Of a stretch of 24,433 nucleotides of DNA, positions 7,418 through 15,779 are shown piece after piece. The notes beneath the pieces were generated by a model. That model saw only the letters and a list, made by a program, of their open reading frames with translations. It ran no database searches and had not been told where the DNA came from. Position 1 is the first letter of the stretch, and each line of letters begins with the position of its first letter. The stretch comes from CAYVXE01 sp964455375 (lineage in GTDB: Bacteria; Zhuqueibacterota; Zhuqueibacteria; Oceanimicrobiales; Oceanimicrobiaceae), in assembly GCA_964455375.1 (NCBI GenBank), contig CAYVXE010000064.1, forward strand, positions 1 through 24,433, given 5' to 3'. Position numbers and translations under genes: made by a program.

Positions 7418-8071
7418 TTACGCTCCTTCAAAACATTGTATGATTTTCGCAAAAGGGATGGCTCCTTCGCGGAGTAAAACAGGTTCAGTTTCGGAAACAT
7501 CGACGACAGTGGACGGACATCGCCATTTGCATGCACCTGCATCAATGACTAAATCGATTTTATTTAAAAGCTCCTCTGAAACATCATCAAAAGTTACGGG
7601 CGCCGGTTGACCAATGAAATTTGCACTGGTGGAAACAACCGGCTGCGGGTGCACTTGCATCAGTACCCTGGTAAGCGGGTGACTGGGGTATCGCAACCCG
7701 ATTTTTGACTGTGAACTCACAACTGATCGTGGCACAGAATCGTCTGCTTTCAGCACAAACGTGACCGGTCCCGGCCAGAAGGTCTCAATCAATTTTTCGA
7801 CATAAAGAGGAACTGTCTTGCAAAGGGTATTCAGATCTTTCGGGCTTGAAATCATGCAGGAAAACGGCTTATCGGACTGCCGGCCCTTTAATTCTGAAAG
7901 TTTTTTTAAAGCATCTTCCCGGTAAATATTGACACCCAGTCCGTACACCGTTTCAGTGGGGTAGAGAATAATCTGTCCGTTTGTTAAGGTTTTGGCAACC
8001 GTTTCTATGTCAAAATTGTCAATCGAAATTAAGTCGAATTTAACCGTTTTCAGTTTATGGGTCGCTTGCAA
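7418..8071 (-). CDS. tsaC: L-threonylcarbamoyladenylate synthase (TsaC/Sua5/YrdC family)
   Basis: A protein of 217 residues that makes threonylcarbamoyl-AMP from threonine, bicarbonate and ATP, the first step of t6A37 modification of ANN-decoding tRNAs. Visible family motifs are the substrate-binding stretch YPTETVYGLG, the KxR-type motif LKGRQSDKPF, the SxN motif STSANFIGQP, and a C-terminal strand STVVDVSE...LLREGAI. Its length fits the short TsaC form without the extra Sua5 C-terminal domain. The 5' end overlaps the upstream peptidase gene by 17 nt and the next gene begins 2 nt after its stop, so translation is probably coupled. The N-terminal ~15 residues are less certain because of the overlap. 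Confidence 0.93.
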   Translation of the reverse strand: MQATHKLKTVKFDLISIDNFDIETVAKTLTNGQIILYPTETVYGLGVNIYREDALKKLSELKGRQSDKPFSCMISSPKDLNTLCKTVPLYVEKLIETFWPGPVTFVLKADDSVPRSVVSSQSKIGLRYPSHPLTRVLMQVHPQPVVSTSANFIGQPAPVTFDDVSEELLNKIDLVIDAGACKWRCPSTVVDVSETEPVLLREGAIPFAKIIQCFEGA

Positions 8072-8975
8072 AATTGTCTTCCTCTTCCCATTTTTTTATG
8101 GTTTTACGATTTCGGATTTTAACGGAAACCGCCACCAAAATAAAGACCAGTAAAATAAAAATCCATATATAGATGTCAAAATCCACAAGAAAGCGCCAGC
8201 GGTATTTTTTCTTAATAACATCGTACCACTGAAGTTCCATATCAAACATGTCCGCAGGATATCGAGACGCAAATATTTTTTCAAAAGACCCGTTGCCATG
8301 CAAGTCAAAAATTAAATTTGTAAGCCTCTCCAGCCCATATTTGTCAACGAGGAATTTTACGAACAGATAACTTTCTTCATACGCTAAACGGGCTTTGGTT
8401 TTTTGAAATTGCAGGACATCATCAATTTCATCTAACGGAATGACCGAGTCGCTGATGAGCGCTTTCGATAACGCTTCTCCTTTGGCAAATTCGTGATCGT
8501 TGGAGAAGTACATGGCGATGCCCTCATTGAACCAGCGGGGAGGTGGCACCCTGCTCCATTTTCCCACAAGAATATGCACGAGTTCATGCAACACCAATTG
8601 CTTCTGCCCATCATAATTATTGGTAAGATTGGGTGATTTAATGACGATGAGATTTTTTACCGGGTTCGCTATTCCCTCTCCCCAATGGGGCACCATGTTG
8701 CCGGTTAAACGCATAAAGTCGCGATTATTTGCACATAAATACACATCGATGGATGGTTGTAATTTTAGGTGTAATTTCCTTGTCAGCTCATCATTCGCAA
8801 TATGAAATAAACTTTCTAATTCCTTTGCATAAAATGCATCCGATTTGGTAAAATGGATCCGAAAAGGAGGGGTTTCAACCGTTTGCCAATGGTCATCTTG
8901 AGGATGGCTCTGCAGAGCACCATGAAAGCAAAAAAAGACAAGACAAAGAAAAACAACTATTTTTTTTTCATTCAA
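8055..8975 (-). CDS. Membrane-anchored gluzincin metallopeptidase (peptidase MA family)
   Basis: A protein of 306 residues. It has an N-terminal signal peptide or anchor (residues ~5-20), then an extracytoplasmic domain with the zinc motif H130-E131-L-V-H134. A third ligand, E151, lies in RWFNEGIAMYFS, the gluzincin arrangement of the peptidase MA superfamily. A single membrane helix follows near the C terminus (~266-287) with a short basic/acidic cytoplasmic tail. The catalytic domain should face the periplasm or outside. The substrate is unknown. Its ATG overlaps the cystathionine gamma-synthase/lyase stop by 4 nt, and its 3' end overlaps TsaC by 17 nt. Its place between sulfur metabolism and tRNA modification gives no obvious functional clue. 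Confidence 0.85.
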   Translation of the reverse strand: MNEKKIVVFLCLVFFCFHGALQSHPQDDHWQTVETPPFRIHFTKSDAFYAKELESLFHIANDELTRKLHLKLQPSIDVYLCANNRDFMRLTGNMVPHWGEGIANPVKNLIVIKSPNLTNNYDGQKQLVLHELVHILVGKWSRVPPPRWFNEGIAMYFSNDHEFAKGEALSKALISDSVIPLDEIDDVLQFQKTKARLAYEESYLFVKFLVDKYGLERLTNLIFDLHGNGSFEKIFASRYPADMFDMELQWYDVIKKKYRWRFLVDFDIYIWIFILLVFILVAVSVKIRNRKTIKKWEEEDNFASDP

Positions 8976-10147
8976 AGTTTATTTAACGCTTGTTCTAAAT
9001 CGTTGATAAGATCGTCCACAAATTCCACCCCCACCGAAATGCGAACCAGTCCATCGGTTAAGCCAAGTTTTTCCCGGTCCATTTTTGGTACAGAGGCATG
9101 AGTCATAGACGCCGGATGGCTGATGAGGCTTTCCACTCCACCTAAACTTTCAGCTAATGAAAACAATGTGACATTTTCAAGCAGGTTTTTACCCCGTTCC
9201 CAGCTTCCCATTTCAAAGGAGACCATACCGCCAAAACCGGGATTGCCGTCAGGGTCCAACTGCTGCCGTTTGGCTAATTCATGCTGTGGATGCGAAGTAA
9301 GACCGGGGTAATAAACTTTTTTTATTTGCGGGTGTCCCGAAAGCCAGGATGCAATTTTTACCGCATTTTTATGGTGCTGCCGCATGCGCAAATGCAGGGT
9401 TTTGGTGGAGCGCAGGATCAGCCAGCAATCAAACGGACTTGGAACCGCGCCTACGGCATTTTGCAAAAATCCCAGGCGCTCGGCAATTTTTTCATGGTTC
9501 GTTACGATGATACCACCGATGACGTCGCTGTGACCATTTAAATATTTTGTGGTGCTGTGCACAACGAGGTCTGCTCCTAACTCCAGCGGGCGTTGAAAAT
9601 ACGGGCTTAGAAACGTGTTATCCACGACCAGAAGAAGGTCGTGTTTTCTGCACATATCGGAAAGAATGTTTAAGTCGGTCAGTTTGAGCATAGGGTTTGT
9701 AGGGGTTTCCACAAAAATCATCCTGGTTTCTTTTTTCACTACCTCTTCCACTTGTGTCAGGTCGGATGTATCCACAAAATCGAAGGAAAGTCCGAAATCG
9801 GTCATGACTTGCTGAAAGTATCGGTAGGTACCGCCATAAACATTGTCGGTGACGATGACATGATCGCCTTGTTTCAAAAGGCTGGCAATGGTTGAGGTTG
9901 CTGCCATGCCGGAGCTGAATGCAAAGCCGAATTTTCCGCTTTCCAACGCAGCGATGTTGGCTTCAAGAGCTTCACGGGTGGGATTTGCTGTCCGGCCGTA
10001 TTCATACCCTTTGTGATCTCCGGGAGATTTTTGCACATAAGTTGATGTTTGAAAAATCGGTGTAATAATGGCACCACAGCTTTCATCGGGGTGCTGGCCT
10101 GCATGGATGGCACGAGTTGCAAAATGATTATCTGGTTGGCTTTTCAT
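8972..10147 (-). CDS. Cystathionine gamma-lyase/gamma-synthase family PLP enzyme
   Basis: A protein of 391 residues, the normal length of the Cys/Met metabolism PLP family. The cofactor lysine is K201 in HSTTKYLNGHSD. Other family marks are YEYGRTANPTREALE near the N terminus, SSGMAATSTIASLL, and ESLGGVESLISHPASMTHAS near the C terminus. The family makes or cleaves cystathionine. Because the gene overlaps cystathionine beta-synthase by 4 nt, cystathionine gamma-lyase in reverse transsulfuration (homocysteine to cysteine) is the likeliest role; gamma-synthase activity cannot be excluded from sequence alone. It is cytoplasmic. It would supply cysteine for Fe-S clusters and low-molecular-weight thiols. 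Confidence 0.92.
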   Translation of the reverse strand: MKSQPDNHFATRAIHAGQHPDESCGAIITPIFQTSTYVQKSPGDHKGYEYGRTANPTREALEANIAALESGKFGFAFSSGMAATSTIASLLKQGDHVIVTDNVYGGTYRYFQQVMTDFGLSFDFVDTSDLTQVEEVVKKETRMIFVETPTNPMLKLTDLNILSDMCRKHDLLLVVDNTFLSPYFQRPLELGADLVVHSTTKYLNGHSDVIGGIIVTNHEKIAERLGFLQNAVGAVPSPFDCWLILRSTKTLHLRMRQHHKNAVKIASWLSGHPQIKKVYYPGLTSHPQHELAKRQQLDPDGNPGFGGMVSFEMGSWERGKNLLENVTLFSLAESLGGVESLISHPASMTHASVPKMDREKLGLTDGLVRISVGVEFVDDLINDLEQALNKL

Positions 10148-11517
10148 AACGCTAAAAACTCCAAAATATCTGATTTGGTAATAATACCGGTTATCTTTTC
10201 TGCATCCTGAATTAAAACAGCAGAATTTTTGTGATGCGACAGATATTGTTTCGCATCTTCTATACTATTTTGTTTGTCAAGTATAGGGAAGCTTTCCTCC
10301 ATCACTTCTTTTACGGGTCTGTCAAGCAAACTGCTCTCTTCGATAACACGACCCATAACGCAACCCTCCTCTAATCGCCCAACGGATTTACCTTGATCGA
10401 GAACCGGTAGTTGGGAAATGTTGAAATCTCTCATTTTAGTAATTGCTTGCCGCACCGCATCGGTTGGTTGTACGAAAAGTAGTTCAGAAACCTGAGCCGC
10501 TTTGAGATGTGAAATGTCCTCCAGTGTCGTCTTTTCAAAATCAAAGAATTGATTTTCTTTCATCCATTCATCGGAATAAAATGTAGTAAGATATTTCAGA
10601 CCGGAGTCGGGAAATAGAACCACGACCATTTTATTTTCGGGAAGTCTTTTTGCCAACTTCAATGCGGCACAAGCAGCCAGGCCTCCGGAACCACCGATAA
10701 AAATGCCTTCTTCTCTGGTTACTGCCCTTGCTGTTTGAAAAGATTCTTTATCCGTCACGTCAATCACTTCATCTATATAGTCGAAATTCAACGTTCCAGG
10801 GACAATGTCTTCGCCGACACCTTCTACTTTGTAGGGCTTTGCCTCACCGAAATTCTTCGTGTAAAAATACTCCTTCAAAATGGAACCGATGGGGTCGGCA
10901 CCGACAATTTTCACGTGGGGGTTTTTCTCTTTTAGATATTTACCCACGCCGCTAATGGTGCCGCCTGTTCCCATTCCTGCTACGAAATAGTCGATCTTGC
11001 CGTTCGTTTGCTGCCAAATTTCGGGTCCTGTGGTCCGGTAGTGAGCTTCCGGGTTCAACGGGTTAAAATATTGATTGGCAAGAATAGCGTTGGGAGTTTC
11101 TTCGGCAATTTTTTTTGCCACGGAGTAGTAACTCTCCGGTGAATCAGGAGGGACGGCAGTAGGTGTTACGATGACTTCAGCACCGAAAGCGCGTAGATTT
11201 CTTACTTTTTCCGAGCTCATTTTGTCCGGCATGGTAAAGATGATTTTGTAGCCTTTCAGTGCTGCCACCAATGCTAGCCCCACTCCGGTGTTTCCGGAAG
11301 TCGATTCTACGATGGTGCCGCCCGGTTTCAAACGCCCCTCTCTTTCAGCAGCTTCAATGATCGATATACCAATCCGGTCTTTGACACTTCCCCCGGGATT
11401 AAAATATTCCACTTTTGCCAAAACCGTTGCTTTCAACCCCGCTGTTACGCGATTTAACTTTACTAAAGGCGTGTTGCCCACGGTTTCCAATATGTTGTTA
11501 TAATATCGTTTTTCCAT
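10144..11517 (-). CDS. Cystathionine beta-synthase with C-terminal CBS-domain pair
   Basis: A protein of 457 residues. The PLP fold-type II core has the cofactor lysine K46 in PGGSVKDR and the substrate/phosphate-binding loop STSGNTGVGLAL. Further marks are GTGGTISGVGKYLKEKNP and a GGSGGLAACAALKLAK cofactor loop. Residues ~335-457 form two CBS domains (SELLFVQPTDAVRQAITKMR; PVKEVMEESFPILD), a regulatory module that binds adenosyl ligands. It condenses homocysteine and serine to cystathionine. It forms a reverse-transsulfuration pair with the overlapping downstream gene. It lies 51 nt after the G-domain-like gene, with no clear ribosome site, so it may be read through from the signalling genes. 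The CBS tail separates it from plain cysteine synthase. Confidence 0.92.
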   Translation of the reverse strand: MEKRYYNNILETVGNTPLVKLNRVTAGLKATVLAKVEYFNPGGSVKDRIGISIIEAAEREGRLKPGGTIVESTSGNTGVGLALVAALKGYKIIFTMPDKMSSEKVRNLRAFGAEVIVTPTAVPPDSPESYYSVAKKIAEETPNAILANQYFNPLNPEAHYRTTGPEIWQQTNGKIDYFVAGMGTGGTISGVGKYLKEKNPHVKIVGADPIGSILKEYFYTKNFGEAKPYKVEGVGEDIVPGTLNFDYIDEVIDVTDKESFQTARAVTREEGIFIGGSGGLAACAALKLAKRLPENKMVVVLFPDSGLKYLTTFYSDEWMKENQFFDFEKTTLEDISHLKAAQVSELLFVQPTDAVRQAITKMRDFNISQLPVLDQGKSVGRLEEGCVMGRVIEESSLLDRPVKEVMEESFPILDKQNSIEDAKQYLSHHKNSAVLIQDAEKITGIITKSDILEFLAL

Positions 11518-11568
11518 ACGTGTTAAACGGATAAAATGTTGGTGAATAAATAAGGTTAACTTACAAAA

Positions 11569-12051
11569 TTATTTTAAACTATCAAGGACGGTGTTGATCA
11601 AAACCAGTAATGTATGTTTAACGCTTGCAGGATCATTGATGTTGCAAAAAATAAACTGGCATTGTTCACTTAAAGCGAAGTCTGTATCGATCAATTGTGG
11701 AGGAATGTCATTTGACCCGCTATTTAAACCGGCCGCGACAATAATCGGAATGGCGTAGCGCTTCTCCAATGCATTTACCATGGGTTGGATTGCAGAGAGA
11801 CTTTCCTGATCATCCCAATTAAAAAGTACAATGTAACCCAGTAATTTCTTGGATACCAAATCCCAGGAAGGTTGAATATCCTCATCCAAATATTCAAGCC
11901 CATACAGATGCACGATGAGCTGTTCGTTAATTTTTATACGACCGAAAATAAGCGAGTCATTCTGAATTTCAACATCATCACTTACTGCTTTGATAAAATC
12001 CCTTTTTGCCTCAACTTTGGAACCGACAACAGCTATTTCTCCAATTCTCAT
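11569..12051 (-). CDS. MglA/COG2229-like G-domain protein with degenerate nucleotide-binding motifs
   Basis: A protein of 160 residues from the ATG at 12051 (a TTG at 12081 would add 10 residues). It follows the layout of small MglA/Srprb-like GTPases: IAVVGSKVEAKRDFIKAV at the P-loop position, a LYGLEYLDED strand where DTPGQ would be, LLGYIVLFNWDD, and IPIIVAAGLN at the base-recognition position. The Walker A lacks the glycine and Ser/Thr of GxxxxGK[ST] (here EAKRD), and the NKxD motif is missing, so nucleotide hydrolysis is doubtful. Pattern and order match the C terminus of the 744-aa protein two genes upstream. It likely partners with the 406-aa receiver-DUF4388 protein, whose stop is 39 nt before it. 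Assignment rests on fold pattern only. Confidence 0.65.
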   Translation of the reverse strand: MRIGEIAVVGSKVEAKRDFIKAVSDDVEIQNDSLIFGRIKINEQLIVHLYGLEYLDEDIQPSWDLVSKKLLGYIVLFNWDDQESLSAIQPMVNALEKRYAIPIIVAAGLNSGSNDIPPQLIDTDFALSEQCQFIFCNINDPASVKHTLLVLINTVLDSLK

Positions 12052-12090
12052 CCCTGATTCCGTTGTTGTTTCATATAACAAGTCAAGCGA

Positions 12091-13311
12091 TTACTTTCTT
12101 CCATTAGACAATTTATCTTTTATCATTAAGAGCTCGCTTTTGTTTAGACAAACACGATTTTTTTCTCCAATGAGGTCAGACCAGCGACGAGGTCCGGTTC
12201 TTCTGTCTGAAACCTTTCTGCGGTTACGTCTTTTTCTTTGAGCAGCTAAGATGGCCACACCATCTTTTTTCGGTTCTATAAAATTAACTACCAGTCTGTT
12301 GATTTGGTTTTCAATACTTTCCGGCGCAGTGTGTTTGTTTCCTGAAGTCTTAATAAAGCCGTTACCATTTTTTGGTAAATCGTCCGCTTGAATCAAATCG
12401 CCTTTTTCCAGCAAGCGAGCTAATAAGTGGATGGTTTCAAATTCATCCTCACCAAATTGTTCTATTATATCACCTAATTTTGATATATTTTGAATTGAAT
12501 TAAGCAGAGAGATTTCGATGTCCGGTCGATTGTTGATCACGATATCACGACCCGGCTTGACACTGGTGGACAACACGGGGAGGTTTTGAATAGCTTTTAA
12601 CCAGTCTGCCTTATAATTTGCACCTTGTGCGATTAATTCCGAATTGGATTCATTAAATTCCTGAACACCGCCAACTTCTTTCAAATCTACCCTGAACGAC
12701 CCTTCATTCCAAATAAACATTTTAAAAAGAGCATCTCTTGCAGGTAAATTGGCATAAGACGCATCGTACAATTGACCTTCCTTTAAAAAGATGGAGCCTT
12801 CATAGTTTTCATGGTGAATTTTGACCACACAGGATTTTTTCCCAACTTCTAATGTTTGCAATAATTCAACTAAATTGATATCCGACAAATTACCCGAAAA
12901 ACCTCTGGAGACCGGTTTCGCGTATGTTTCATATTTTTCCAATTCTTTCAGCAGGATGGTAAATTTGACAACCACTTCTTCTGTTTCAAAAGGTATTGAA
13001 ATATAGTCATCTACACCTAAATTGATGCTGTGAACTCTCTCAGCAACCGAACGATGCTCACTCATCAACACAAAAGGGATTTGCTTACATCCGGCATGTG
13101 CCCTGAGTTCACGCAACAAATGATGTCCGTCAAGATTCTTGAGATTCAACACAGAGGCTAAAAGATGCGGCCGAAACTCGCTGCACCGTTTAAGTGCTGT
13201 AATCCCGTTGTCGGCAATTTGTACCTCATTGCCGGCTCTGACAAGCTCCTTTTTGAGCTCCTGAAACCTGTCCGGATCGTTGACCGCGAGTAATATTCTT
13301 TTTCGTTCCAT
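12091..13311 (-). CDS. Pseudo-receiver + DUF4388 protein with arginine-rich C terminus
   Basis: A protein of 406 residues. Residues 1-120 are a response-regulator receiver fold (ILLAVNDPDRFQELKKEL), but the phospho-accepting aspartate position is V54 (codon at 13150-13152) and the conserved lysine is I106 (12994-12996). It therefore cannot be phosphorylated in the normal way. Residues ~135-215 match DUF4388 (GNLSDINLVELLQTLEVGKK; GSIFLKEGQLYDASYAN). A winged-helix-like region (~265-310) and a strongly basic stretch follow (QRKRRNRRKVSDRRTGPRRW). It sits 18 nt after the 744-aa gene and 39 nt before the G-domain-like gene. DUF4388 proteins often pair with small GTPases and roadblock proteins in multicomponent signalling; a role in gene or motility control is inference. 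Confidence 0.85.
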   Translation of the reverse strand: MERKRILLAVNDPDRFQELKKELVRAGNEVQIADNGITALKRCSEFRPHLLASVLNLKNLDGHHLLRELRAHAGCKQIPFVLMSEHRSVAERVHSINLGVDDYISIPFETEEVVVKFTILLKELEKYETYAKPVSRGFSGNLSDINLVELLQTLEVGKKSCVVKIHHENYEGSIFLKEGQLYDASYANLPARDALFKMFIWNEGSFRVDLKEVGGVQEFNESNSELIAQGANYKADWLKAIQNLPVLSTSVKPGRDIVINNRPDIEISLLNSIQNISKLGDIIEQFGEDEFETIHLLARLLEKGDLIQADDLPKNGNGFIKTSGNKHTAPESIENQINRLVVNFIEPKKDGVAILAAQRKRRNRRKVSDRRTGPRRWSDLIGEKNRVCLNKSELLMIKDKLSNGRK

Positions 13312-13329
13312 CTGAATTGCGTTTGTTGA

Positions 13330-15564
13330 TTATTGGTTTGAAATCGTTGAATCGGATTTATGAGATGCATGTTCAGGCAGGGTTAGCTGGCTTATCGAAT
13401 GCGTCAGGGAATTAAAATTTTCTATGTTTAATTCTACAATTTGTTCATTCTCCGCAAGATTCATCGAGTGCCGAATAACATCCAGCGGCACAGTTGCCCC
13501 TTCTTCAGAATGGTTTACTGCGACTAAATGCGGTACCGGGTATTTTGTTATTATTGCATTCCACAAATAACCTAAATATCCCAAGTTTGACGATTGTTGC
13601 CCATCGATAACAAAGAGACATCCTAACAGTGGCTGGTCATTTAAAGCATCCAGCATGGGCAAGCATTTTTTATCTGAAGAAATACCAAAGATGGTAACTG
13701 TCTTTTCGCCGGGAGTTAGAATTTTTCCCGCTTCAAATGAGATGTCCTTTCCATTTTTGATTTTATCTTGCCCCTTTGTCAGGGAAGTGATAATCCATTT
13801 CCGGGTGTGTGCATTTGAACTGATGAAAACCAGATTTCCTGTATCTTGGTTTGCTGCTTTCAACAAGTCATCAAAAAAGTTGCCAGGGTTTTCAATTAGC
13901 GGTTGTTCCGAAACTGTCTGCTCCTGACGGGCAAACCCGTTTAACCCGGAAGATTGATGCTCTGGTTCAGGTATGCCTTCTGTGGGAAGCAGTGTGTCTG
14001 AATCAGGCCGATTTTCTGAAATAGTTGAGTCTGAAGGATGGCCTGGTAATTCTGATAAAAACTCCAAATCAAAAGGTTCTTTTAGCTCAAAAGTTTCGTG
14101 TGGTTCCGTGTTTCCGTCGCTTTTTTCAATGGGTTTATCCGCTGCAAGGTTGTCTTTGCTCTCAGTTTCTGCTGCGGTCCGTTCTTGAATGATTGCTGTG
14201 TTAAAATTTGATTTTTCCACCGGGTCGTTTTCCGGTACATCCTTTTCTAAATCATTAACCTTTTTGATTTCACTAAAAGCCGAAATATAATCAATTTCTT
14301 CCTCTAATTGTTGTAATTCCTGATCTTTGACTATTGGAGTATCTGGCAAGGCTGGAATTTCCGCAATCGTGTCCGAATGTCCGTTTAATGTATCCTCTTT
14401 GTCATCAACAGGTTTTTTTTCAGGAAATGCCTCATGGAAATGAAACCCTTCTGACCCAGTTTTTATTTTTTCTTCAATGTCCTTTTGTGCAGGCTCCAAC
14501 GCATCAAATGCAGAAATAGAGGTATCTGCTTCTGGTTCTACAGGCTGGAATTCCTCAGTGATATTGATTTCTTCTGTATCGGCGTTGGGAGACCATGTTT
14601 CTCGTTTGGGTTCGAGGGCTTTTTCCGGTTGGATAAAACCCTGACAATACAGTTTGTTTATACGCTCCAATGTTTTTAAATCATCATACGTACTTTCTGC
14701 GATAATTTCGTCAACATTTTTTTTGCCATCAAACAAGGATATAAATTTTTCCGCATCGGTAGTCACCGATTTTTTTCTTAAGATTTGTTCAAAGATGGGT
14801 GTTTTTACGAAAACGGTGTCCGTCGATGGCAGTTGTTCCACAAGAGATTGCCGTTCCTGTATCCGCTTGAACCCCTGTAACAACAATCCCAGATTGCTGA
14901 CCGTGATTTCCTCGGGTACCTGAATATCTTTTTGCGTCATGATGAAATGCCCGCTCTTCCAGGGCAACATTTGATACACGGCTTTTTCGGCTTTGAAATT
15001 ACCTAACCGGGCATTGACGATTACACCATCCCTGAAATAGATTTCTCCATTGCGGTTGTTTTTATCGTACAATGTGAGAATACCTGTTTTATGTTCAACT
15101 CCATAATTTTCCAGCAGTTCTTCGACACTTTTGTCATCCAGGCGGCCAACGATTTTTCTGTCGTTTTCACCATCATCTGTTTTAATTCTTTCAATTCTTC
15201 TCAGAATCATTTTTACTCTGGCTACTACTTCCTTCACATGCAGCGGCTTAATCATGTAGTCTTTTACGCCGGAGCGAAGTCCCTTTAGTCTGTCGTCCAA
15301 ATCTCTGCGGTTAGTCAAAAATACGATGGGCAACGAAGCGCCTACCGGATCTCTTTGTAATCGGTCGAGGAGCTGAAATCCGTTAAAGTCCGGCAAATCG
15401 ACTTCGGATATCATCAGGTCCGGTTTCTCCTCCTGAACTTTTCGGAAAGCATCCTCACCGCTTTCAGCGACCAGCACTTGAAACGTGCTATTCTCTAAAC
15501 TTTCCTTCAATATTTGCAGGTTTTTGGGCTCCCGATCTGCGATGAGAATTTTCGTGTTATCCAT
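13330..15564 (-). CDS. Receiver (Asp to Glu) + DUF4388 + winged-helix-like + acidic linker + G-domain-like fusion protein
   Basis: A protein of 744 residues from the ATG at 15564 (a GTG at 15573 is possible). Residues 1-125 are a receiver with Glu (E54, codon 15403-15405) at the phosphorylation site. The Thr and Lys switch residues are kept (FLTNRR; DYMIKPL), while one of the acidic pair is Arg (R11). Residues ~140-215 are DUF4388 (GRLDDKSVEELLENYG; GEIYFRDGVIVNARLG). A winged-helix-like segment (~265-325) follows, then ~250 mostly acidic, low-complexity residues. The C-terminal ~160 residues align with the separate G-domain-like gene (LLGCLFVIDGQQ; YPVPHLVAVNHS). There is no Walker A. It is cytoplasmic. 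It is driven by the promoter at 15658-15686. Confidence 0.82.
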   Translation of the reverse strand: MDNTKILIADREPKNLQILKESLENSTFQVLVAESGEDAFRKVQEEKPDLMISEVDLPDFNGFQLLDRLQRDPVGASLPIVFLTNRRDLDDRLKGLRSGVKDYMIKPLHVKEVVARVKMILRRIERIKTDDGENDRKIVGRLDDKSVEELLENYGVEHKTGILTLYDKNNRNGEIYFRDGVIVNARLGNFKAEKAVYQMLPWKSGHFIMTQKDIQVPEEITVSNLGLLLQGFKRIQERQSLVEQLPSTDTVFVKTPIFEQILRKKSVTTDAEKFISLFDGKKNVDEIIAESTYDDLKTLERINKLYCQGFIQPEKALEPKRETWSPNADTEEINITEEFQPVEPEADTSISAFDALEPAQKDIEEKIKTGSEGFHFHEAFPEKKPVDDKEDTLNGHSDTIAEIPALPDTPIVKDQELQQLEEEIDYISAFSEIKKVNDLEKDVPENDPVEKSNFNTAIIQERTAAETESKDNLAADKPIEKSDGNTEPHETFELKEPFDLEFLSELPGHPSDSTISENRPDSDTLLPTEGIPEPEHQSSGLNGFARQEQTVSEQPLIENPGNFFDDLLKAANQDTGNLVFISSNAHTRKWIITSLTKGQDKIKNGKDISFEAGKILTPGEKTVTIFGISSDKKCLPMLDALNDQPLLGCLFVIDGQQSSNLGYLGYLWNAIITKYPVPHLVAVNHSEEGATVPLDVIRHSMNLAENEQIVELNIENFNSLTHSISQLTLPEHASHKSDSTISNQ

Positions 15565-15597
15565 AGAAATCACTTTTTGAAAGAATAATCAGACTTC

Positions 15598-15631
15598 TTT
15601 TTTACCAGAAAGGTTACAATTCGGTAAAAAA
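15598..15631. promoter_or_regulatory. Inverted repeat in the 5' leader of the 744-aa gene
   Basis: TTTTTTACC (15598-15606) and GGTAAAAAA (15623-15631) are perfect 9-bp arms with a 16-nt spacer, inside the ~87-nt leader after the promoter. It could be an operator half-site pair or a weak hairpin; it has no tract that would terminate. Confidence 0.4.
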
Positions 15632-15657
15632 TGTGACGTAAAGCGTTATATATTTTG

Positions 15658-15686
15658 AATATAAACAAAATGACCCTATATGTCAA
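15658..15686 (-). promoter_or_regulatory. Strong sigma-70-type promoter for the signalling/transsulfuration operon
   Basis: On the minus strand TTGACA (15686-15681), a 17-nt spacer and TATATT (15663-15658). The -35 is consensus and the -10 differs at one base. Transcription should begin near 15651, leaving about 87 nt of leader before the ATG at 15564. It lies just after the terminator of the upstream gene, so the operon has an independent start. Confidence 0.7.
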
Positions 15687-15701
15687 GTCAATTTTTCTCA
15701 G

Positions 15702-15738
15702 AAAACAAAAGGCCAGTGATGAAGCATTTTCACTGGCC
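15702..15738 (-). terminator. Intrinsic terminator after the 80-aa zinc-motif gene
   Basis: On the minus strand GGCCAGTGA, a 10-nt loop and TCACTGGCC form a perfect 9-bp stem, followed by TTTTGTTTTC. It lies about 40 nt after the stop at 15780 and separates that gene from the downstream operon. Confidence 0.85.
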
Positions 15739-15779
15739 CCGACTAATTAATTACATGCAATGTTTTCGACTGTCACATG

